From contig NZ_JANYMP010000003.1 of NCBI RefSeq assembly GCF_025061645.1, positions 466,130-530,129 of the forward strand: a DNA stretch of 64,000 nt, read 5' to 3'. Position 1 is the stretch's first letter. The number at the start of each line of letters is the position of its first letter. This DNA is from Umezawaea endophytica. GTDB taxonomy: Bacteria > Actinomycetota > Actinomycetes > Mycobacteriales > Pseudonocardiaceae. The position numbers and the translations under genes were made by a program. A model generated the notes under the pieces. It was not told the origin of the DNA, made no database searches, and saw nothing but the letters and a program-made list of their open reading frames with translations. Of this stretch, positions 14,432 to 23,247 are shown piece by piece.

Positions 14432-17400
14432 CGGTAGACCACCTGGACGTCCTCCCGGCGGCCGAGCGCGAGTTCCCGCAGCAGGGCAGCGACGCCCTGG
14501 CCGGGGTCGATCAGCGGCACGCCGCGGCGCGCGTACTCCTGGGCCAGCTCGGGCGACACCATGCCCGCGCCCGCCCACGGCCCCCAATCGACGCTGACCA
14601 CGCGGGCCGCGGTCTGCGTCGACCAGAACCGCGCCATCCGGTCCAGCGCGTCGTTGGCCGCCGAGTAGTCCGCTTGGCCGCGGTTGCCGTGCACGCCGCT
14701 GACGCTGCCGAACAGCACCAGGAACGACAGCTCGTCCGGCAGGTTCGCGGCGAGCGCCTGGGCGCCGGAGACCTTCGTGTCGTAGACCCGTGCGAACGAC
14801 TCCGCGTCCTTGTCGATGATCAGCCGGTCGTCGAGCACGCCTGCGCCGTGCACGACCCCGTCGACGCGGCCGAAGCGGGCGGTGACGTCGGCCAGCACCG
14901 CGCGGACGGCGTCGGCGTCCTGCACGTCGCACTCGTGGTAGCGCACCGAGGACGCGGTGGAGCGCAGGCGTTCCAGGGTCTGACGGACCTCGCGTTCGGC
15001 GAGCACCTGCCGGGCGCGCGCGGCGACGGTGTCGCGGTCCCGCACGCCGCTCTCGATCAACGCGCGCCGCACACCGGCTTCGTCCGGCGCGGTCGCGGTG
15101 AGCGAGTCCTCCGACCGGGAGGGCGCGGGTGTCCGGCCGATCAGCTCGATGTGGCAGCCCGTCGCCTCGGCGAGCGCGATGGCGGTGAGCGCGGTGATGC
15201 CCTTGGCTCCACCGGTGAGCAGCACGACGCCGTCCGCGTCCAGGCCGGGCACGGCGGGTTCGCCTGCCAGGTCGACCGGCCGCAGCTCGATGGCGTGCCG
15301 CCGCCCGCCGAGGTGCCCGACCACCGGCGGACCGTCCTTCGTGGACAGTTCGGCCAGCAGCGCGGTGGCGATGACCCGGTGGCTCTCCTTCGGGTTGACA
15401 TCCACCGCGCGGACCAGGAGGTCCGGGTACTCCAGCGCGGCGGTCCGGACCAGGCCGTGCAGCCCGATGTCCGGCGGCAGCGGGTCGGCGCCCGCGAGGC
15501 CGGGTGGCGGCTCGGCCGGGGCGTCGCCGAAGCCGAACGTGCCGCCCGCCGCGGTGACCACGACGATGCCGATACCGCCGAGAAGGCAGGTCCTCACCTC
15601 CTCGTAGGCCTCGGGGAGCCGAGCGCCCAGCCGCACCACGAAGTCCACTCCGGACACGTCGTCGGGGAACACGGGCGCGGTGCGCGGCGTGCCGCCGTGC
15701 CGTTCGACCAGGTCGGCCAGCTCCAGTCCGATGCCGTTGTCGTCGACGACGAGCACCGTGCGACCGGCGATGGCGTCCAGCGGCCCGACCTCCCCGCAGG
15801 GCACGACCTCCGGCAGCAGCCTCACCGGCCGCCCGGACGGTTCCGCCGGTACTGCCGGAGTGGCCCCGAACCAGCCGACGATGCCCTCGATCGTCTTGAT
15901 CCGCGCCAGTTCGTCGACCGAGGTGCCGGTCATCCCGAGCGTCGCCGCCAGTTCGCCGATGATCTCGGTGCGCTTGATCGAGTCGATGGACAGGTCGGCT
16001 TCCAGGTCCAGCCCCGGATCGAGCATCTCCGGCGGGTACCCGGTGCGGGCGCTGATGGTCCGCAGCACGACCAGGCCGACGTCCAGGTCCTCGGCCGGGG
16101 TGTCGACCACCACCGGCTCGGGGGCGGCGACGATCTCCGGCCGGACGGTCACCGGTGCGGGCGGCGCGGGCACGGACCCACCGGGGTCGAGGTAGCTCAG
16201 CAGCACGTCGCGCTGCGCGGACACCGCCTCGCGCATGCCGTCCAGGAACTCCTTGACGATCGCGTCGCGGCTGATCGCCGGTCCGGTCACCGCGGAGAGC
16301 CGCGGCGCCTCACCGGCCGGTCGCAGTCCGCCCGGCAGCGCGTGGCCGTTGCTGTCCCGCACGAGTCCTCCATCGACGAACCAGGTCGGCTTCGGCCGGA
16401 CCGCCACCGCGGCCTTGGCCCGGCCGGTGAACAGCGGCGCGGGGTCGATCGGCACACCGGCGACGGCCAGCTCCGCCAGGGCGTGCAGCAGGGTGCGGAC
16501 GCCGTGCTGACCGGCGGCGTCGCACCGCACGGCGACGAACGGCCGGTCACCGAGGATCTGCCGGACGAACCCGGTGAGCACCCCACCGGGCCCCGCCTCG
16601 ACGAAGACCCTGGCGCCCGCGGCGTACATGGACTCGATCTGGTCGACGAACCGGACCCGCCCGGCGAGCTGCGCGGCCAGGCTCTCCTTGACCGTCCCGG
16701 TCCCGTGCGGCCGAGCGTCCACATTGGACCAGACGGGGATGCGCGGCGCGCCGAACTCCTGCGCGGCCAGCACGTCCGCGAACCGCTCCCGCGCGGCGGC
16801 CATCAGCGGGCTGTGGAACGCGGCGGCGACCGGGATCGCGCGCACGGACAGGCCCGCGGCGGACAGGTCGGCCATCGCCTCGTGCACTGCCTCGGTCGGC
16901 CCGGAGATCACCACCTGGTGGTTCGAGTTGTGGTTGGCCACCACGACCGGAGCGCGCAGCAGCGGTTCGACCTGCTCCAGGGTGGCCGACACCGCGGCCA
17001 TCGTGCCGGGCTCCTCCCCCACCGCGTCGGTGATCGCCTCGGCGCGCGCCGCGCTGAGGTCGAGGAGCTGCTGCGGGTCGAGCACCCCGGCGGACGCGAG
17101 CGCGACCAGTTCGCCGTAGCTGTGGCCACCGGCCAGGTCCGGCCGGACGCCGAGCGTGCCGAGCAGTTCGGTGACCGCGAGGCCGGCGATGCCCAGCGCG
17201 GGCTGGGCGACACGGGTGTCCGTGACGGCCGCGCGCTGCCGTTCGGCGTCGGCGGGGGTGAGCGCGACGGGCGGGAACATCACGTCCTCGTACCGCCCGC
17301 CGGAGAGCCGGAGCGCCGACTGCAACCGGGGGAACGCGGTGAACAGGTCGAGCAGCATGCCCGGCCGTTGACTGCCCTGTCCGGGGTGCAGGAAGGCGAC

Positions 17401-20400
17401 CTTCGGCGCCGGTCCGACCTCCGGGCGCAGGCGGACCGCGTCGGAGGCGCGCCACGCCTGGACGTCGGCGAGCGCCGCCGTGAGCGAGGCCCGGTCCTCC
17501 ACGACCGCCGTCGCGTGCACCGGCTGTCCCGGCGCGGCGGCGGCCGCCGCGGCGGCCAGGTCGCGCAGCGGGGTCCGCGGATCGACGGCCAGCCTGGCCA
17601 CCTCGGCCGCCACCCGTTGCGCGGCGGCCCTGTCCGCGCCGCGGAACACGAACAGCTCGGCGGGCCAGACCTGCACGCCGTGCGCGGGCTCGTCCGCGCC
17701 GTCGTAACCGGACAGCACGGTGTGGAAGTTGGTGCCGCCGAAGCCGAACGCGCTGACCCCGGCGGTGCGTTCGGCGGGCGGCACGGCCCAGGTGCGCGTG
17801 CCGAAGGCGAACGGGCTGGTGTCCGCGTCCCAGTACCGGTTGGGCTCGGTGACGTGCAGCGTGCCGGGGCGCACCCCGGTGTGCACGGCCCGCGCCGCCT
17901 TGATCACGCCCGCCAGACCGGCCGCGCACTTGGTGTGCCCGATCTGCGACTTCACCGAGCCGATCGTGCAGCCGCCCGCCGGGACCCCGGCCTCGGTGAA
18001 CAGCTCGGTGAGGGCGGCGAGTTCGGTCCGGTCGCCGACGACCGTCCCGGTGCCGTGCGCCTCGACCAGGCCGACCGATTTCACCGGCACCCCGGCGGAC
18101 CGGTAGGCCCGTTGCAGGGCACGGCGTTGGCCCTCGGCGCGCGGCGCGGTCAGGCCGAGCGACCGGCCGTCGCTGGACGCGCCGATGCCCTTGATCACCG
18201 CGTAGACCCGGTCGCCGTCGCGTTCCGCGTCGGCCAACCGCTTGAGCACGACGCACGCGACACCCTCGCCGAGCGCGATGCCGTCGGCGGACGAGTCGAA
18301 CGTGGCGCACCGGCCGGTGGCCGAGAGCGCGTGCACCGAGGCGAACATCTGGTAGTCGTGCGCGCTGTTGTGCAGGTCGACCGCGCCGCACAGGACCATG
18401 TCGCTGGTGCCGCCGACGAGTTCCTTGCAGGCCACGTCGAGCGCCGCGAGGCTGGACGCGCACGCGGCGTCCACCGTGTAGTTGGCGCCGCCGAGGTCTA
18501 GCCGGTTGGCCACGCGACCGGCGATCACGTTGCCCAGCACGCCGGGGAAGGAGTCCTCGGTCAGCCTCGGCAGGTACTCGTCGAGTTCGGCGGGCGGCGC
18601 GCCGTCGTAGAGCGCGGGCAGCGAGGAGCGCACGGTGTAGGCGTTAGCGAGGTCGGCGCCCGCCTCGGCGCCGAAGATCACCGAGGTGCGCTCGCGGTCG
18701 AACACGCGGGTCCGGTAGCCCGCGTCGGCCAACGCCTGCGCCGCCACCTCCAGCGCGAGGAGCTGGGCGGGCTCGATGGACGTCAGCGAGGTCGGCGGGA
18801 TGCCGTAGGCCAACGGGTCGAACGCGACGCGCGGCAGGAACCCACCTCGCCGGTAGGGACTTCCGTGCCGGTCGGGGTCCCAGCGGTCCGGCGGCACCTC
18901 GGTGATCGCGTCGGTGCCCGCCAGCACGGCCGACCAGTACTCGGCGACGTCCTGCGCACCGGGCAGGATCGTGGCCATCCCGACGATCGCGACGTCCAGC
19001 GGTTCGGCGGGTGACGCGCCGGGCTCGACGAAGTCGGCGCAGCGGTCCGCCAGCAGCTCCCCGGAGGTCACCTGGCGGTGCAGCGTGGCGATGTCGGTGC
19101 GCTCCGCGCGCAGCGTGGCGACCTGGCCGATCATGAACATGCCCGACCGGCGCTGCTCGTCGGCGTCCACGTCGACCAGCTCGGACCCGGTGCGCACCAG
19201 TCCGCGGCTGGCGATCCGCAGGCGGCCGAGGTTCAGCCGCTCCAGGCGTTGCCACTTCTCCTGCCGGGGCAGTTCGGCGAGCTGCTCGCGCTCCTGTTCG
19301 AAGGCGTCCACGTAGGACGTCCGGGCGCAGCGGGTGCTGTGCCCCGGCGAGGTCTCCAGCAGCACGGTCTCCGCGCACTCCACGGCGACCTGCTGGAAGA
19401 CCGGCAGGATCGCGCCGTGCCGCACGGCCTCCTCGGTGAACAGGTACGCCGTGCCCATCAGCACGCCGATCGCCGCCCCGCGCGCGGCCAGCGGCGCGCT
19501 GAGCGCGGACACCATCGCGGCCGAGCGCTCGTCGTGGACGCCGCCCGCGAACAGCACGCTCACCTCGCCGAGCACCGGCCCGCGAGCCCGCAGCACGTCG
19601 ATCTGCTGCTGCCACAGCGTGAAGCTCGACCGGGGGCCGGTGTGGCCGCCGCACTCCCAGCCCTCGAACACGAACTTGCGGGCGCCCTCGTCGAGGAACC
19701 GGCTCAGCAGCGCGGGCGACGGGACGTGCAGGAACGCCTCGATCCCCGCCGCCTCCAGCTCCCGCGCCTGCGCCGGGGTGCCACCGGCGACCACCGCGTA
19801 GCGCGGCTTCACCCGGTGCACGGCGGCGAGCTGCGCCGCGCGCACCTCGGGATCGGCGAACCCGAGGACCCCGACTCCCCACGGCCGGTCGCCGAGCCGC
19901 AGCGCGGTCTCGTCGAGCAGGGTCGCGGTCTGCGCGCCGTCCATCAGCGCGAGCGCGAGGAACGGCAGACCGCCGCCCGCGGCCACCGCCTCGGCGAACG
20001 CGGGCTGGTCGCTCACCCTGGTCATCGGGCCTTGCGCGACCGGGTACCGGAGGCCGGGAATCCGCAGGCACAATGGCCCGTTCTCGCGCAACGACGGGTG
20101 TTCGACGGCCAGCGCGAGATTACCTCGGATGGCGGCACGAATACCCACCACAACACCACCCGCGGTCGCGTACGAGTGCCGTAACGATTCCGCGAAAGCG
20201 CCGTCCTGACCGATCTCGACCGTTTTGTCGGCCAATCCTCTGCGCACGAGTACACGCCGACCTGCGACAACGGCGGTTTCACTGCCGTCCATCGCTTCGA
20301 GAGCACTGGCGAGTTCTCCGGAAAGCCGTTCGGCGACCTCGGCGACGAGAGCGAACTGACCGTCCAGCACCACTCCGGCGGCACCTCCCGCGACCGCCGC

Positions 20401-20886
20401 GGCGGCGGTGTCCGGCCCGATCCCACCGGCCGCCCACACCGGCGAGTCGATCTCCGCGAGCACCTGTTGCAGGAGGACGAACGTGGTCGACCCACCGACC
20501 CGGCCGCCGGACTCACAGCCCTTGGCGATCACACCGTCCACGCCGTACTCGACCGCGGCACGCGCCTCGGCGACCGAGGTGACCTCCGCCAGCACCCGCC
20601 GGTCACCCAGGTCATCCCGTTGCGGTGCAAAGGTTTCCAGGTCCACGACGACGGTGTCGACCAGGTCGGGCAGCGGCACCGGACATGGCTCGACCAGCCG
20701 CACGCCGAAGGGTCGCCGCAGTCGCCGGACCACGAGGTCCAACTCGGCAGCCGCCACGGTCGCATCACGACCGAGGTCGAGCACTCCAAGCCCACCGGCC
20801 CGCCCGACGGCGATCACCAGGGCGGCGTTCGGCTCGGCGAACGGACTGGCACCGAGCACGAGGTCACGTTCGGACAGCGCGTTCAC
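14419..20886 (-). CDS. Type I PKS / PUFA-synthase-like: NMO-NMO-KS-AT-ACP-KR
   Basis: A 2155-aa first gene of the operon. Residues ~1-225 and ~270-580 are two nitronate-monooxygenase (PfaD-like enoyl reductase) barrels; the second has PVAQGPMTRVSD and the FMN signature ECGGHTGPRSS. KS (~630-1060) has Cys ~809 (DAACASSL) and His in EAHGTGTVVGD and IGHTKCAAG. AT (~1160-1450) has GHSYGEL and AAFHSP. One ACP (~1600-1675) carries DLSIDSIKRTEI, a sequence typical of PUFA-synthase carriers. KR (~1885-2150) has TGGAKGITALTA with catalytic Ser/Tyr (GSVSG, ADYSAAN). Together with the DH of the next gene this supplies full beta-carbon reduction. The start is GTG with a strong GAGGAGGAG site. No thioesterase. 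Confidence 0.92.
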   Translation of the reverse strand: MNALSERDLVLGASPFAEPNAALVIAVGRAGGLGVLDLGRDATVAAAELDLVVRRLRRPFGVRLVEPCPVPLPDLVDTVVVDLETFAPQRDDLGDRRVLAEVTSVAEARAAVEYGVDGVIAKGCESGGRVGGSTTFVLLQQVLAEIDSPVWAAGGIGPDTAAAAVAGGAAGVVLDGQFALVAEVAERLSGELASALEAMDGSETAVVAGRRVLVRRGLADKTVEIGQDGAFAESLRHSYATAGGVVVGIRAAIRGNLALAVEHPSLRENGPLCLRIPGLRYPVAQGPMTRVSDQPAFAEAVAAGGGLPFLALALMDGAQTATLLDETALRLGDRPWGVGVLGFADPEVRAAQLAAVHRVKPRYAVVAGGTPAQARELEAAGIEAFLHVPSPALLSRFLDEGARKFVFEGWECGGHTGPRSSFTLWQQQIDVLRARGPVLGEVSVLFAGGVHDERSAAMVSALSAPLAARGAAIGVLMGTAYLFTEEAVRHGAILPVFQQVAVECAETVLLETSPGHSTRCARTSYVDAFEQEREQLAELPRQEKWQRLERLNLGRLRIASRGLVRTGSELVDVDADEQRRSGMFMIGQVATLRAERTDIATLHRQVTSGELLADRCADFVEPGASPAEPLDVAIVGMATILPGAQDVAEYWSAVLAGTDAITEVPPDRWDPDRHGSPYRRGGFLPRVAFDPLAYGIPPTSLTSIEPAQLLALEVAAQALADAGYRTRVFDRERTSVIFGAEAGADLANAYTVRSSLPALYDGAPPAELDEYLPRLTEDSFPGVLGNVIAGRVANRLDLGGANYTVDAACASSLAALDVACKELVGGTSDMVLCGAVDLHNSAHDYQMFASVHALSATGRCATFDSSADGIALGEGVACVVLKRLADAERDGDRVYAVIKGIGASSDGRSLGLTAPRAEGQRRALQRAYRSAGVPVKSVGLVEAHGTGTVVGDRTELAALTELFTEAGVPAGGCTIGSVKSQIGHTKCAAGLAGVIKAARAVHTGVRPGTLHVTEPNRYWDADTSPFAFGTRTWAVPPAERTAGVSAFGFGGTNFHTVLSGYDGADEPAHGVQVWPAELFVFRGADRAAAQRVAAEVARLAVDPRTPLRDLAAAAAAAAPGQPVHATAVVEDRASLTAALADVQAWRASDAVRLRPEVGPAPKVAFLHPGQGSQRPGMLLDLFTAFPRLQSALRLSGGRYEDVMFPPVALTPADAERQRAAVTDTRVAQPALGIAGLAVTELLGTLGVRPDLAGGHSYGELVALASAGVLDPQQLLDLSAARAEAITDAVGEEPGTMAAVSATLEQVEPLLRAPVVVANHNSNHQVVISGPTEAVHEAMADLSAAGLSVRAIPVAAAFHSPLMAAARERFADVLAAQEFGAPRIPVWSNVDARPHGTGTVKESLAAQLAGRVRFVDQIESMYAAGARVFVEAGPGGVLTGFVRQILGDRPFVAVRCDAAGQHGVRTLLHALAELAVAGVPIDPAPLFTGRAKAAVAVRPKPTWFVDGGLVRDSNGHALPGGLRPAGEAPRLSAVTGPAISRDAIVKEFLDGMREAVSAQRDVLLSYLDPGGSVPAPPAPVTVRPEIVAAPEPVVVDTPAEDLDVGLVVLRTISARTGYPPEMLDPGLDLEADLSIDSIKRTEIIGELAATLGMTGTSVDELARIKTIEGIVGWFGATPAVPAEPSGRPVRLLPEVVPCGEVGPLDAIAGRTVLVVDDNGIGLELADLVERHGGTPRTAPVFPDDVSGVDFVVRLGARLPEAYEEVRTCLLGGIGIVVVTAAGGTFGFGDAPAEPPPGLAGADPLPPDIGLHGLVRTAALEYPDLLVRAVDVNPKESHRVIATALLAELSTKDGPPVVGHLGGRRHAIELRPVDLAGEPAVPGLDADGVVLLTGGAKGITALTAIALAEATGCHIELIGRTPAPSRSEDSLTATAPDEAGVRRALIESGVRDRDTVAARARQVLAEREVRQTLERLRSTASSVRYHECDVQDADAVRAVLADVTARFGRVDGVVHGAGVLDDRLIIDKDAESFARVYDTKVSGAQALAANLPDELSFLVLFGSVSGVHGNRGQADYSAANDALDRMARFWSTQTAARVVSVDWGPWAGAGMVSPELAQEYARRGVPLIDPGQGVAALLRELALGRREDVQVVYRCEG

Positions 20887-21189
20887 TGGGTCTCCTCCTC
20901 AACCATGCAGGGTTGGACGAGAAAGGAAATCAGCATTCTTCAGTTGAGCTTGTTCATCTTTAGGACACATGCGGGAAACCGGGTTACCGCACCGAGTCAG
21001 AACATTCCTACCGCCCGGTACGGTCACTCAGCGGTCACCGTACGCACAAATTCCGGCGCCGTCCACACCCCTGTGAAAAGTTCTCACGTATGACGATGGA
21101 ACCGACCGGGCAGGACAGCCCGAACGGCCGCCCGGACTAGTCCGAGTGGCCGTTGGCTGTTTTGGTGAATCAAGAACCAGGAAGCGGGC
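20887..21189 (-). promoter_or_regulatory. PKS-operon promoter region with a 7-bp palindrome
   Basis: A 303-base gene-free stretch upstream of the seven-gene operon, clearly richer in A+T than its surroundings. It contains GTACGGT (21018-21024) and ACCGTAC (21037-21043), perfect complements 12 bases apart, plus a GGTCAC direct repeat at 21022 and 21033. The palindrome lies ~130 bases upstream of the PKS start, where a regulator site would fit. No regulator gene of the operon itself is seen; the nearest is the LysR gene at 22175. I see no coding potential here. Confidence 0.5.
21123..21154 (-). terminator. Hairpin downstream of the phosphotransferase gene
   Basis: Outer arms AACGGCC (21123-21129) and GGCCGTT (21148-21154) enclose a perfect inner 12-bp palindrome, CGGACTAGTCCG (21133-21144). 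It lies 36 bases beyond the phosphotransferase stop and would insulate that gene from the PKS promoter. No T-tract follows on the minus strand, as is common for actinomycete terminators; on the plus strand a short T run follows. Confidence 0.55.
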
Positions 21190-22113
21190 TCACGCCGTTG
21201 GTGAGAGCACGTCGGAGGTCAGGACGCGGTCGAGCGCGGCCCGGCCCGCGGGTCCCCAGGCGGGCTTGCCACCGGGAAGACCCCGGTCCCCGTTCTGCCC
21301 CATGAGGATGAGGAAGAGGCTCTTCATCGCCGCCAACCCGCGGGCGCGTCGAATGGTCGCCTCGTCCGCGTGCGCGTACACCTCGAAGAACCGCGAGACC
21401 GAGCCCGCGGGGAGCAGCAACCAGGCGGCCGCGAGGTCCCACGCCGGATCGCCCGCGAACAGGGCGTCGAAATCGATCACGCCCGAGAGCGTCCCGTCCG
21501 AGACGACGACGTTCGCGGGGTGGAGGTCACCGTGCAGCCACACCAGCGGGCCCTCCCACTCGGGGGCCGCGGCGGCGTCGGCCCAGACGTCCCGGACCTC
21601 CCGGACGTCGGGAGCGAAACCGCCGGGGGCGATGGCCCGCAGGAAGTTCTCGAAGCCACCCGTGCAGTTCTTCGGGTGATCGCCGCGGTCCGCACTGGCG
21701 GGCGCCTCAGCGGGGGCCTCCACGTGCAGCGCGCTGAGGAAACCCGCCAGCGCGTCGGCCGCGTGGTCGCCGCGGGTGATCGTGGCGTGGTCGAGCGGCT
21801 CGCCGTGCACCCACGTCATGACGCTCCACAGCCTCGGGAAGCGCTCGGACGGTTCGCCGATCCGCGCGGGCGTCGGAACCGGGAGCGGGAGGCGCGGGGC
21901 CAACACGGGCAACCACCGGCACTCGTTGCGCAAGAGGTCCGGGGCCTCTTGCGTGCGCGGCATGCGCACGGCCAGGTCGTCCCCGAGGCGCCACATCTGG
22001 TTGCCCCAGCCGCCCTCCACCTCGCGGATGGGCAGCCCCGCGAGGTCCGGGTGCTGGTCCTGGAGAAGAGCGCGCACCAACTCTTCGGTGATCTCGATCT
22101 TGGGCTCGGTCAC
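21190..22113 (-). CDS. Aminoglycoside phosphotransferase family protein
   Basis: A 307-aa APH/choline-kinase-fold phosphotransferase. The catalytic loop is WLHGDLHPANVVV (Asp and Asn in place) and the metal-binding segment is GVIDFDALFAGDPAWDLA. An N-terminal lobe with GGWGNQMWRLGDDLAVRMPR holds the ATP-site lysine equivalent (Arg/Val-rich variant). Such proteins phosphorylate antibiotics, sugars or other small hydroxyl compounds; the substrate is unknown. I chose GTG at 22113 (VTEPKIEITEELV); an earlier start at 22164 would add 17 residues without homology. It is not obviously linked to the PKS operon. Confidence 0.85.
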   Translation of the reverse strand: MTEPKIEITEELVRALLQDQHPDLAGLPIREVEGGWGNQMWRLGDDLAVRMPRTQEAPDLLRNECRWLPVLAPRLPLPVPTPARIGEPSERFPRLWSVMTWVHGEPLDHATITRGDHAADALAGFLSALHVEAPAEAPASADRGDHPKNCTGGFENFLRAIAPGGFAPDVREVRDVWADAAAAPEWEGPLVWLHGDLHPANVVVSDGTLSGVIDFDALFAGDPAWDLAAAWLLLPAGSVSRFFEVYAHADEATIRRARGLAAMKSLFLILMGQNGDRGLPGGKPAWGPAGRAALDRVLTSDVLSPTA

Positions 22114-22174
22114 GCCGACGCACAGTACCGGGGCCGGGCGGAGCGGACACCCGGACTCCACCACGTCGCAGGGG

Positions 22175-23128
22175 TCAGGAATGCCGCGCCGACGCCCCTC
22201 CGTCCGGCGAACCGGTGAGGTGGGTCAGGGCCGCGGCGTGGAAGTCGTCGACCAGCGGGTTGGGGTCGTCGACGCGGGTCGCGAGCACGACCTGGTACGG
22301 CTCCGCGCCCTCGATCGGGACGGTGGTGACGTCCTGGCGCAGGCTACCGCGCTGATCACCCGCGGGCACGACGCCGACGGCCTGGCCGCTCGCCACCAGT
22401 TCGAGCTTGTCCTGGAACCCCACGACGACCTCGCCCGCCCCGGCGTGCAGCCTGCTCGGGCTCCACTCGGCGGCCGTGCCGGAACAGGCCACGACCTCCT
22501 CGTCGGCGAAGTCGTCCGGCGTGATGGACTCCTTGCCCGCCAAGCGGTGCGAGGTCGGCACGAGCAGCACGCGCGGCTCGTCGTAGAGCACGGTCACCCG
22601 CAGCCCGTCGATCGCGAACGGCAGCGGCACCCGCGCGACCAGCGCGTCCACCCGGCGTTCCTGGAGCGCTCCGGCGTCGTGCCAGTCCAGGTGGCGCGTG
22701 CGGACCAGCGCGTCCGGGTGGCGGTGGCGCAGGTGCCGCACCGCGGGGGTGATGACGATGTCCTCGACGTACCCGATGCTGATCTCCCGCGCGCCCGCCG
22801 CGGCCCGTGCGGTGAGCACCGCCTGGTGCGCGGCCTGGAGCGCGGCCCGCGCCTGCGGGAGGAACGCCCGGCCCGCGTCGGTGAGGCGGGTGCCCTGCGG
22901 GGTCCGGTCGAACAGGCGGACGCCGACCTGGTCCTCCAGCCGCTGGATCTGCCTGCTGAGCGAGGGTTGGGCGACGTGCAGCACGGCCGCCGCCCGACCG
23001 AAGTTCAACTGCTCCGCCACGACCGTGAAGTAGCCGACCAGCCGCAGGTCGAGGTCCGACCCGCGCACGGGGCCCGTGGTGGGGAAGACGTCCGGCACAC
23101 CACCGAGGCTACTCCCCCGGCCCGTCAT
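22175..23128 (-). CDS. LysR family transcriptional regulator
   Basis: A LysR-type activator or repressor, 317 aa from ATG 23128 or 297 aa from GTG 23068. The HTH reads LRLVGYFTVVAEQLNFGRAA and QPSLSRQIQRLED, followed by the effector-binding domain. The shorter form puts the HTH at the usual distance from the N-terminus. It also frees the palindrome at 23121-23147, which overlaps the ATG and has LysR-box spacing. Neither start has a good ribosome binding site. It is divergent from the SDR gene at 23248, which it probably controls. Confidence 0.88.
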   Translation of the reverse strand: MTGRGSSLGGVPDVFPTTGPVRGSDLDLRLVGYFTVVAEQLNFGRAAAVLHVAQPSLSRQIQRLEDQVGVRLFDRTPQGTRLTDAGRAFLPQARAALQAAHQAVLTARAAAGAREISIGYVEDIVITPAVRHLRHRHPDALVRTRHLDWHDAGALQERRVDALVARVPLPFAIDGLRVTVLYDEPRVLLVPTSHRLAGKESITPDDFADEEVVACSGTAAEWSPSRLHAGAGEVVVGFQDKLELVASGQAVGVVPAGDQRGSLRQDVTTVPIEGAEPYQVVLATRVDDPNPLVDDFHAAALTHLTGSPDGGASARHS

Positions 23129-23147
23129 GCGTCCGGTGCATGACGGG
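23121..23147. promoter_or_regulatory. LysR-type box (perfect 10-bp inverted repeat, T-N11-A)
   Basis: CCCGTCATGC (23121-23130) and GCATGACGGG (23138-23147) are perfect complements around seven bases. The core ATGC-N7-GCAT matches the T-N11-A rule of LysR-type operators. It lies in the LysR/SDR divergent region, about 100 bases upstream of the SDR start and over the possible upstream start codon of the LysR gene itself, consistent with autoregulation plus control of the SDR. Confidence 0.7.
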
Positions 23148-23247
23148 GTGCCGAACAGGTCTTGGACAGCCGCCGCCGACGGGTCCTCAATGGAATCACC
23201 GGCTCGGTGTCGGGCCGGAATCCGATTGGCACGAAAAGGGATCAGAC

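Noticed and set aside
10448-20184. Very long open frames on the plus strand opposite the two PKS genes
   Set aside because: They read as Arg/Pro/Gly/His-rich sequence without domains and are shadows produced by extreme third-position GC bias in the true minus-strand synthase genes.
21123-21154. Hairpin considered as a plus-strand terminator because of the TTTT that follows
   Set aside because: No plus-strand gene ends upstream of it; it fits better as the end of the minus-strand phosphotransferase transcript.
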